From the NCBI GenBank assembly GCA_937974135.1, contig CALJIH010000285.1:1-10750 (forward strand): a stretch of DNA of 10,750 nucleotides, written 5' to 3'. Both the position numbers and the translations under genes were made by a program. This DNA is from an uncultured Cocleimonas sp. Lineage in GTDB: Bacteria; Pseudomonadota; Gammaproteobacteria; Thiotrichales; Thiotrichaceae. Below are positions 1 through 6,313 of this stretch, piece by piece. The notes beneath the pieces are model-generated. The model was given only the letters and a program-made list of their open reading frames with translations. It was not told the origin of the DNA and made no database searches. The first letter of the stretch is position 1. Each line of letters starts with the position of its first letter.

Positions 1-7
1 GGGGAAT

Positions 8-27
8 ATTTGTCAGTTCAGACAAAT
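8..27. repeat. Inverted repeat upstream of the ankyrin gene
   Basis: ATTTGTC (8-14) and GACAAAT (21-27) form a perfect 7-bp dyad around a 6-base loop. It ends four bases before the AAAAGG ribosome binding site of the following gene. It could be an operator, a 5' leader hairpin, or the tail of a terminator for a gene left of the window. There is no T-run directly after it, so a terminator is the weakest reading. Confidence 0.4.
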
Positions 28-42
28 TAATAAAAGGTAATT

Positions 43-1242
43 ATGTTGGCTAACACTTTACGTACAATTCTCAGCTTAATTTTTGTGGTTACATTTCTGG
101 TAGGATGTGCTGGAGCTGGTCTAAAAACTGAGACAGCTACAACAACAACGGAAGAGACAACTGATAGTGAAAAGACAGTAAAAACTGAAGAAGACAAACA
201 AGAAGAAAAAGCTGAAGAGTCAAAAAAACCTAAATTTGGTGCCATAAAAAAGCGCAGGATACCATCTCGTCCAAATTCAAATCCTGTTACTAATAAAGCA
301 TTTGCAGATAATTTAATGGCTGCCAGAGCTAAAGAGGCCGAGCGTTTTCTTAAGCAAGGGGCAGATGCAAATACCATTTCATCTAATGGATCTCCAGTTC
401 TATACACAGCAATGCGTGTACGTTTAATGGAGATTGCTGACAAACTTATACTTTATGGCGCAGATGTTAACGCTACAACTCGCAATGGCAGAACCCCACT
501 TTTGTTAGCGATTGATCGTGGCGATGAAGCATTCGTGCAATTGCTTCTTGAGAATGGCGCCGATGCTAATCAAGCAAGCAATGCCGGTGAAACACCACTT
601 TTACTCGCTATTGAACTTAATCAAACGGGTATTGTAAATAAATTACTAAACTATCAAGCTGACACGAACCAAAGTGGTCGATCAGGCGTGCCTTTGCATC
701 TGGCGATATCAAAAGCGCAAGTGGGCGTTGTAGAAAAACTGTTGAAGTATGGCGCCAATGCCAATACTGGCAGTCAAAAAGGCACTCCTTTACAGGTAGT
801 TCTGCGCAATGGAAATGTACTAATAGCTGAGTTGTTAGCAAAAAATAATGCCGATGTGAGTATTACTGATAGCATTGGTGAATCACTGTTACATAAGGCA
901 GCTGCGCGAGGGCAACTGGGCTTTGCCAAAGTAATCATCGCAAATGGTGCAAATGTAAACGCAAAGGACCAGTTTGATGAAACACCATTACATGAAGCCG
1001 CCGCAAAAGGCAGATTGGAAGTCGTACAATTATTACTAGCAGAAGGTGCTAAATTAAATGCCAGAACAAAAAAAGACTGGACTGCTTTACATTCTGCAGC
1101 GCGTTTCGGTCATCCCAAAACGGCAGCTTATTTAATCAAGCAAGGTTTGAGCAAATCATCATCGAACAGTGATGGAAAGACCGCTAAAGGCCTAGCAAAA
1201 CACCTCAAACACGGTGAAGTCATTGAGGTTTTAAAACAATAG
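43..1242 (+). CDS. Ankyrin-repeat lipoprotein
   Basis: This 399-residue protein starts at an ATG with AAAAGG five bases upstream. The N-terminus is a lipoprotein signal: a hydrophobic stretch (residues 8-20) ends in the lipobox L19-V-G-C22, so Cys22 should be lipidated. Alanine rather than aspartate at +2 fits outer-membrane sorting, if the Lol rule applies. A Thr/Glu/Lys-rich, low-complexity linker (about 28-64) leads to a basic patch (69-76). From about residue 85 to the end there are roughly nine 31-33-residue ankyrin repeats, with recurring G-x-TPL-x-x-A and LL-x-x-GAD-x-N signatures (for example TPLLLAI at 151-157 and TPLHEAA at 314-320). Ankyrin arrays are protein-binding scaffolds, and the partner cannot be read from sequence. 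The gene is transcribed alone and converges on the minus-strand block with 37 bases between stops. Confidence 0.9.
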   Translation: MLANTLRTILSLIFVVTFLVGCAGAGLKTETATTTTEETTDSEKTVKTEEDKQEEKAEESKKPKFGAIKKRRIPSRPNSNPVTNKAFADNLMAARAKEAERFLKQGADANTISSNGSPVLYTAMRVRLMEIADKLILYGADVNATTRNGRTPLLLAIDRGDEAFVQLLLENGADANQASNAGETPLLLAIELNQTGIVNKLLNYQADTNQSGRSGVPLHLAISKAQVGVVEKLLKYGANANTGSQKGTPLQVVLRNGNVLIAELLAKNNADVSITDSIGESLLHKAAARGQLGFAKVIIANGANVNAKDQFDETPLHEAAAKGRLEVVQLLLAEGAKLNARTKKDWTALHSAARFGHPKTAAYLIKQGLSKSSSNSDGKTAKGLAKHLKHGEVIEVLKQ

Positions 1243-1243
1243 C

Positions 1244-1290
1244 TTTATTCTTTTGTTTGAAAATTAGAAAGAATCCGTTTTATTCTTTTG
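1244..1290. repeat. 12-base direct repeat and weak hairpins between convergent genes
   Basis: TTTATTCTTTTG occurs at 1244-1255 and again at 1279-1290. Between the copies, AAAGAAT (1268-1274) can pair with ATTCTTT of either copy (1247-1253 or 1282-1288). This gives two mutually exclusive AT-only 7-bp stems. The element spans the gap between the convergent stop codons, where a bidirectional terminator would be expected. The stems lack GC pairs and a clean T-tract, so terminator function is only a possibility. Confidence 0.3.
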
Positions 1291-1726
1291 TGAATGTATA
1301 TTTATATTCACCACTGTTAAGTACCAATCTATTTTCATCCAAGTAGTGAATTCCATATCTTAAAATTATGTCATCTCCACTATTTGGAGAAAGGTTTGTG
1401 ACGTATAAGATTTGATCCTTAAGATGCCAGTTTTCCGCATCAACAGTAAATGCATTAGGAATTAAACAAGCGGCACCAACAGATTTATAATATCGATTTG
1501 GGTAAAAATTTTGTACCCAATTGGTATCTTCACAGTCATCACTTTGACGCTCGTATTTCCAAGTACCGCTAGTTAACACTTTTTCAATAGCGATATCTTT
1601 GGCTGTTTTTAAAGGGTTTTTAGAAGAACCGTCAACACTATTTACATTTGATAGTTTTAGATTTGCACACCCAGTCATGACTAATGACAGTAGCACTAGG
1701 GTACCTATCTTAGAAAGATTTCTCAT
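1280..1726 (-). CDS. Small lipoprotein of unknown function
   Basis: The preferred start is the ATG at 1726, giving 148 residues. An AGGG lies about nine bases upstream, and this start puts a compact lipoprotein signal at the very N-terminus: a hydrophobic stretch (9-16) ending in V16-M-T-G-C20. Met at -3 is unusual for a lipobox. An upstream TTG at 1786 would add 20 residues before the signal and is less likely. The mature part has a short Ser/Asn-rich linker, then about 95 residues rich in alternating hydrophobic and aromatic residues (TWKYER, NWHLKDQILYV, YKYTF), which suggests a small beta-sandwich or lipocalin-like barrel. It also contains two cysteines (65 and 87). I do not recognise the family. 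It lies 113 bases downstream of the di-haem gene, on the same strand, so it may be the end of that operon or separate. Confidence 0.75.
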   Translation of the reverse strand: MRNLSKIGTLVLLSLVMTGCANLKLSNVNSVDGSSKNPLKTAKDIAIEKVLTSGTWKYERQSDDCEDTNWVQNFYPNRYYKSVGAACLIPNAFTVDAENWHLKDQILYVTNLSPNSGDDIILRYGIHYLDENRLVLNSGEYKYTFTKE

Positions 1727-1816
1727 TAAAACCAGCCCTATTATTTGAATATTTAAGCTATTGTTGCACATCTTGTACTTTATCAAAAGGATGTGTTCCT
1801 AGAAATATAGGATTAA

Positions 1817-1834
1817 GAACTTTCAAATAAGTTC
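1817..1834 (-). terminator. Possible weak hairpin after the di-haem gene
   Basis: GAACTT (1817-1822) and AAGTTC (1829-1834) form a perfect 6-bp stem with a 6-base loop, starting five bases after the minus-strand stop codon. Downstream on the minus strand the sequence is TTCTTAATCC, a poor T-tract. It could attenuate transcription between the di-haem gene and the lipoprotein gene or protect the mRNA 3' end. It is not a canonical Rho-independent terminator. Confidence 0.3.
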
Positions 1835-1839
1835 ATGAA

Positions 1840-3024
1840 TTAAAGCGTTAATAAAAAATTTACAAGATCTAGCTGTTGTTCTTTGTTTAATTCAATGGGT
1901 GTTAGGTCATTTTTTTTAGGTTTTTCCTGACTTTTTTCTAAGTAATGATTTATGACTTCATATAGAGTTTCAAAGCGACCATCGTGCATATACGGTGCAG
2001 TGTCGATAATATTTCTTAAGGTAGATGTTTTATATGAGCCAGTGAGTTGATGCTTATCTCTATTAATATATTTCAGCTCATCACATTCCTCAGGCTTAGC
2101 ATCACTGTATTTACCAAGACAATTAAACTCATCACGAATTATCGATTCAATCACCTCAGAACGTCCGTTGTCTTTTCCCGGAATACCTGTCGAAATATCA
2201 TGGAAAGTTTTATTACTGAATAAAGGCCCGCTATGACAATTTGCACAACCCGATTCTTTACTCATAAAGAGTTTCAAACCTCTTTGTTCAGAATCATTCA
2301 ATAATGTTGACGTTTTTTTGTCGGCGAGTTCGTCTACAAAGTTATCAAAACGACTTTCAGATGATTTAATCGTTGCAACATATGCCGCAATTGCTTTGCC
2401 CGCATTAGTAAAGACGGTATTTATTTGCTGGCGTTGTTCTTTATCCAGCTTTTTCCAAGCGATCAAATTCTCAAGACTAGAATTTGGCCCCGCTTTTTCT
2501 GGCAAATTCTCAATTTCTTCTTTTGTTAGTTCTTTCTTCACAATTCTTTGATAAACATTCCGATAATTTACATCTTCAAAAATTAGGTGTAGTAGTTCAG
2601 TTCTAGTAAAATTTTGCTCTGCTGGATTTTCAATAGAACTCAGAGCCTGAGACCATAAACTATCTTTAGCACCATCCGCAAAAAACCAATCTTGAGATCC
2701 TACGTTTAAAAGCGTTGAGGTGTTTCTAAAACCTTGGCGTGTCCCAAACGCCAGTTTTCGATTATCTGTGAATGCGTATTTATCATCGTGACAACTACTA
2801 CAGGAAATTTTCCCATCACTACTCAAGCGCTTATCAAAAAATAGAGCTTTACCAAACGCAATGGCTTGCTGGTTATCATGATATTTATTAGAGGTATCTA
2901 CTGAGGGTTTTAATGCTTTTAAAGAAAACTTTTGTAATGTACTGATCTCTTTATCCGACCAGTTTTGAGCATTGGTGAAAACACTAAAAATTATAAGTAC
3001 TAGAGTGATTACTGACTTAGACAT
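1840..3024 (-). CDS. MauG/cytochrome c peroxidase-family di-haem protein
   Basis: The product is 394 residues with a Sec signal (cleavage probably after N-A near residue 19), so it is periplasmic. Two CXXCH haem c motifs are visible: C75-S-S-C-H79 and C260-A-N-C-H264, in the order and spacing of the di-haem peroxidase family. The C-terminal block PYMHDGR...TLYEVINHY (344-361) aligns with the family region carrying the distal haem ligand. There Y361 falls where classical peroxidases have Met and MauG has Tyr, which points to a MauG-like enzyme rather than a simple peroxidase. In the usual F-W-D-G motif the Trp is Ala here (F115-A-D-G118), although W113 is close by. MauG uses peroxide to oxidise residues of a partner protein; whether this one does is inference. 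It is the fifth gene of the operon, 27 bases after the YtkA-like gene, with only a weak ribosome binding site. Confidence 0.9.
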   Translation of the reverse strand: MSKSVITLVLIIFSVFTNAQNWSDKEISTLQKFSLKALKPSVDTSNKYHDNQQAIAFGKALFFDKRLSSDGKISCSSCHDDKYAFTDNRKLAFGTRQGFRNTSTLLNVGSQDWFFADGAKDSLWSQALSSIENPAEQNFTRTELLHLIFEDVNYRNVYQRIVKKELTKEEIENLPEKAGPNSSLENLIAWKKLDKEQRQQINTVFTNAGKAIAAYVATIKSSESRFDNFVDELADKKTSTLLNDSEQRGLKLFMSKESGCANCHSGPLFSNKTFHDISTGIPGKDNGRSEVIESIIRDEFNCLGKYSDAKPEECDELKYINRDKHQLTGSYKTSTLRNIIDTAPYMHDGRFETLYEVINHYLEKSQEKPKKNDLTPIELNKEQQLDLVNFLLTL

Positions 3025-3051
3025 TTTTTATTCTTATAAATTAAGAAAAAT

Positions 3052-3468
3052 TTAATTCACTGTGACAGCCATAGAAATCATATCTTTATCTGCAACTTCA
3101 GAGGCATTAATTTTAAAGTTTAATATCCATTTACCTGGCATACTGAATTTCAACCCCTTAATGACATAAATCTGCTCATTTTCTGACCAAGAAATTTGGG
3201 GTAAAGTTGGCAAACCATGGTCATGTCCTGGCATACCGCCACTCATAAATATTTGAGTATTTTTAACTAAATTATCCTTCTTATGAAGTTTAAAATTACA
3301 ATATTGAAATGATCCAGTGCTTAATGGATGTTTACAATCTAATGTGCTTTGATAAATAGAATTCTTCGACACTTGCTGTATTTTTTTATCTATATTATCT
3401 TTTCCTTGCAGGGCCATTAACGAAAAACCACAACAAGTTAGCAAAATAATTGTAATTATTTTATACAT
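3052..3468 (-). CDS. YtkA/FixH-like exported protein
   Basis: This 138-residue protein has an N-terminal hydrophobic signal (3-20, probable cleavage after L-M-A near residue 19, or a retained anchor). The rest forms one small beta-rich domain. The stretch F74-M-S-G-G-M-P-G-H-D-H-G-L-P-T88, followed by Y101-x-I-x-G-L-x-F-S-M-P-G-x-W114, resembles the YtkA-like/FixH-like domain. Its clustered Met and His residues (M75, M79, H82, H84, M110) could bind copper, but that is inference. C45 and C57 could form a disulfide. The ATG overlaps the end of the preceding gene by eight bases and has AGG close upstream, so translation is probably coupled. Proteins of this type are often encoded near haem or copper enzymes, where they may act in metal delivery or assembly. 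It lies between the amine-oxidase-like and di-haem genes. Confidence 0.75.
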   Translation of the reverse strand: MYKIITIILLTCCGFSLMALQGKDNIDKKIQQVSKNSIYQSTLDCKHPLSTGSFQYCNFKLHKKDNLVKNTQIFMSGGMPGHDHGLPTLPQISWSENEQIYVIKGLKFSMPGKWILNFKINASEVADKDMISMAVTVN

Positions 3469-5113
3469 AAAACCTAATTCTCAATCGACTTTTTGCCCAA
3501 ATAAATAAAGACAAAAATAACAACACAAAGAGGTTCAATGACCCACCACCACTGTCATCTGAATTATTGTTTCCAGAGCCAATTGACCACGTGAATTGTG
3601 TTGACGATGATGTTTGCCCATCACTCACATTTACTTGAACTGAAAAATTACCTGACTGATTTGGGTTTCCAAGGATTTGTCCTGTATTTGCATTAATACT
3701 TAAACCTGTGGGTAAGCCACTTGCCGAATAAGTGAGAACATCACCATTCACATCGCTAGCTTGCACATTCAAACTCACTGAAATATTTAACTGATTATTT
3801 TGATCTGAAATGCTAGTTAATTGAGGTGCAGAATTAGTTTGTGTGACGTTATTCAAAACATTTTTTGCAGTTAGATCACGCGGTACAATGCTCATTTTGC
3901 TCCAGTGTACATCCATGTGCGGAGCATCTTCAGAACGTGGCATATGATAAAAAGTGATCCCTGCCCAAATTACGATATCGTCATCAGCAATATTTTCACC
4001 GTTTACGAATTCTGCAAGATTTCTTGCCCCACTGGTGTTATGTGAAGCAAATTTTTCCTGACTTCTTTGCTTGGTAACATGAAAGTCGTTTGCCGTAAAT
4101 GGTTCGCTTGCAGGACCAATATCTTGATGTCCAGTTTCATTTAGCAAAATATCATAAGAAATATTATGACCATTTGAATTTCTTGCACTTTTATCACTAA
4201 TTCTCCAATGACGCATGGTATCTGGATTAACTTTTCTTGCTGCCTCTATATTAAATGTTGTTGTTTGACGATTGCGCTTTCCATTGCTTAAAACAAAGTT
4301 AACCTCTTCAACTACATCATCTAAATGTGTTTTATTTAGATCAAAGTCCAACTTCCAAAAGAAATTATGGATATGTGCGATACCAATACGATTATCACCC
4401 ATTTTCCAACCACGGTTTTCTTCTTGGCTAAACCTTTGCAGAGCACCTGTGGCTCCCATCCATGGCTCAATAGTGCCATTGTCCATGAATTTCCAGGTAG
4501 GTATATAATAATAAGCTCCAACTGGAGAGACGTTAAACAAGCTTAAGTAATGGCTTCTTTCAGAATTGGAGGCACTTTTAAAACCAATATCATCTTGTTT
4601 GATTTGTTTACACAAACCGTTTTTTGTAAAGGATTGGTTTTCAAAAACATAAGATATTGGATAAATAGTTCCTGATGGACATTCATCAGCATTTAGATCA
4701 AGCAGATTTTGTCCACCTATTCCAAAATCAGACAGATCATGAAAACGTGTACCATTATCATCATAAGGGACGTGAATTTGTGCAACTGCAGCCTGATTCA
4801 AAATCATTCTGCGAATACCACCTTTAGGAGTGAAATAGACATGGCTAAGCGTGATACCTTCTCTTATTCGATGTTCCCAGCACATATCCCAGCGGGCACC
4901 GCTTGGAAGAGTTTCGTCGATATAAAACTCATCACTGCAATTTTCAGCGGCATTCACTGAAGCAAAAGGAGTTTGAAATAAGATTAATAAAAGCAAAGAA
5001 ACAGCAACTCTTAAAAATGCATTTAAATTATTAAGGTAATTATCAATACTACTTCCAATAGTAGTAATTAAACGATGTAAAACGCGAATCTTCATTTTCA
5101 TAATTTTTATCAT
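3461..5113 (-). CDS. Copper amine oxidase-like protein, Ig-like domain, GlyGly-CTERM tail
   Basis: Numbering is from the ATG at 5113 (550 residues). ATGs at 5101 and 5095 and a TTG at 5137 are alternatives, and none has a strong ribosome binding site. A long basic n-region precedes a signal core (36-46), with cleavage likely near A55. Residues about 64-417 match the copper amine oxidase catalytic domain: WEHRIREGITLSHV, base D126 in HDLSDFGIGG, cysteines 145 and 168, the cofactor-site tyrosine Y201, copper ligands H247-x-H249, and H390 in HMPRSED. Their spacings are close to those in Arthrobacter globiformis amine oxidase (D298, TPQ382, H431, H433, H592). The usual N-Y-(D/E)-Y cofactor motif is A200-Y-Y-Y203 here, so activity is uncertain. 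A putative Ig-like (He_PIG) domain (429-512) follows. The tail has a GGG (522-524), a hydrophobic helix and basic residues, which fits GlyGly-CTERM sorting to the cell surface. The N2/N3 domains are absent and appear to be encoded by 6314-7015. Confidence 0.85.
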   Translation of the reverse strand: MIKIMKMKIRVLHRLITTIGSSIDNYLNNLNAFLRVAVSLLLLILFQTPFASVNAAENCSDEFYIDETLPSGARWDMCWEHRIREGITLSHVYFTPKGGIRRMILNQAAVAQIHVPYDDNGTRFHDLSDFGIGGQNLLDLNADECPSGTIYPISYVFENQSFTKNGLCKQIKQDDIGFKSASNSERSHYLSLFNVSPVGAYYYIPTWKFMDNGTIEPWMGATGALQRFSQEENRGWKMGDNRIGIAHIHNFFWKLDFDLNKTHLDDVVEEVNFVLSNGKRNRQTTTFNIEAARKVNPDTMRHWRISDKSARNSNGHNISYDILLNETGHQDIGPASEPFTANDFHVTKQRSQEKFASHNTSGARNLAEFVNGENIADDDIVIWAGITFYHMPRSEDAPHMDVHWSKMSIVPRDLTAKNVLNNVTQTNSAPQLTSISDQNNQLNISVSLNVQASDVNGDVLTYSASGLPTGLSINANTGQILGNPNQSGNFSVQVNVSDGQTSSSTQFTWSIGSGNNNSDDSGGGSLNLFVLLFLSLFIWAKSRLRIRFYV

Positions 5114-5133
5114 TTCGGTTTTAATTACAAAGC

Positions 5134-6312
5134 TCAAAGACTGTTAGTCGATGTCCAGTCACGCGGAAGCATAATAAAATGACTCCATTGAATAGGTGCT
5201 GGAGAGAAGTCCTCGTCACGAGGCAAAGTGTGATGAACCAGTCGATACCAAACCACCACGTCTTTTGCATTAATGTTCTGTCCATTTACAAATTGACTAA
5301 CATCAGTACCACAATTATTGCTTGGGTTTTGAACTGCGAAACGCTCGCAAGCATTATATTGCGTCAAGAACATATCATTTTTTAACCACTGCGAATTGCT
5401 ATTACCCTTGCTTTGTTGTGCATAGTTTAGAGCAACCATTTCGTATGAAATCGCTTGGTTTGCTTCATTAGTGACACTTTGATCTTTTACCCGCCAAAAC
5501 TTTTTATCTGATGGTGTAAATGAAGCAGCTATTTCGTTTGAAATTGTTTGAACCTGTTTGGTTTTGGTCAAGCGATCAGAAGATGGAATACTCATAATTT
5601 GTTCAATAATGTCATTTCCGTTATCGTTTGCAATATCAAAATCTAAACGCCAAAAGTAGTGATCTGTAAAACCAGTAGCTATTCTATTTTGAGCAGTTAC
5701 TGGCCAACCATTCACTGCGTTAGATGCGGTTTTATTGAAAATACCTGTGAGTCCAGAGGCTACTTCAATCGAGCCATTTTCTAGAAATGACCATTTGATA
5801 ATAAATTCGCGTGCATTGATATTCGATGCGCTATAAACATCTAATTTACTCCCTTGACGGCGTGTGTTATTACTAGAGCGATAGATATAACCATTACTTT
5901 TTGTCACTTCACACAAAACCTGACGACCATTATGTCTGCGTACTTGTCCACCCTGACACATAGATGCATTCAACGTTTGTAAATTAGAACCACCTAAACC
6001 GTATTGAGTGACTAAGAACTCAGTTGCTGAGCCGTCATCATATTCTGTTTGAATTTGAGAGAGGCTTGCTTCTCCTAATACTCTGCGGCGTATTTTATTT
6101 GCAGGTTTATAATAAACATCACTTAACACCACGCCTTCTTCAGCACGAACTCCCCAACACATATCCCATGCTGCACCTGACGAAAAGGTTTTCGAAATGG
6201 TATTACCCGTAGGGCAGGAGGTATTATTTGGTCTTGCTTGCGCAACGTTCACGATCGAGAAAACAGCTATAGCTGCAAGGGTAAATAGTGTTTTTATTAT
6301 TGATAATTTCAT
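5134..6312 (-). CDS. Copper amine oxidase-like paralogue, active site degenerate
   Basis: Starting at the ATG at 6312, the protein has 392 residues and a clean Sec signal (cleavage after V-A-Q-A26). A TTG at 6324 is possible, but the AAAGGA upstream fits the ATG better. The whole mature protein is colinear with the catalytic-like domain of its downstream neighbour: AAWDMCWGVRAEEGVVLSDV (47-66), QYGLGG (103-108), WSFLENGSI (174-182), FWRLDFD (220-226), LPRDED (363-368). The key positions are changed. The base Asp becomes L100, the cofactor Tyr becomes R168 (A-R-E-F), the first two copper His become F215 and D217, and the third falls on T362, although H360-H361 lie beside it and H218 is near. 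The structural cysteines (119, 134) remain. It is therefore probably a non-catalytic structural or binding subunit. It has no Ig-like domain or GlyGly-CTERM tail. One base separates it from the upstream stop, and its own stop lies 20 bases before the next ATG. Confidence 0.85.
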   Translation of the reverse strand: MKLSIIKTLFTLAAIAVFSIVNVAQARPNNTSCPTGNTISKTFSSGAAWDMCWGVRAEEGVVLSDVYYKPANKIRRRVLGEASLSQIQTEYDDGSATEFLVTQYGLGGSNLQTLNASMCQGGQVRRHNGRQVLCEVTKSNGYIYRSSNNTRRQGSKLDVYSASNINAREFIIKWSFLENGSIEVASGLTGIFNKTASNAVNGWPVTAQNRIATGFTDHYFWRLDFDIANDNGNDIIEQIMSIPSSDRLTKTKQVQTISNEIAASFTPSDKKFWRVKDQSVTNEANQAISYEMVALNYAQQSKGNSNSQWLKNDMFLTQYNACERFAVQNPSNNCGTDVSQFVNGQNINAKDVVVWYRLVHHTLPRDEDFSPAPIQWSHFIMLPRDWTSTNSL

Positions 6313-6313
6313 A

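Noticed and set aside
1840..3468. Methanobactin-type MbnP/MbnH pair
   Set aside because: The di-haem protein fits the wider family, but the 138-residue partner is too short, has only two cysteines outside the signal region, and shows YtkA/FixH-like rather than MbnP features.
4709..4960. 83-codon plus-strand open frame antisense to the oxidase-like gene
   Set aside because: It lies wholly inside a gene supported by domain motifs and has no recognisable product. The other antisense and out-of-frame open stretches inside the ankyrin, di-haem and glyS genes were dropped for the same reason.
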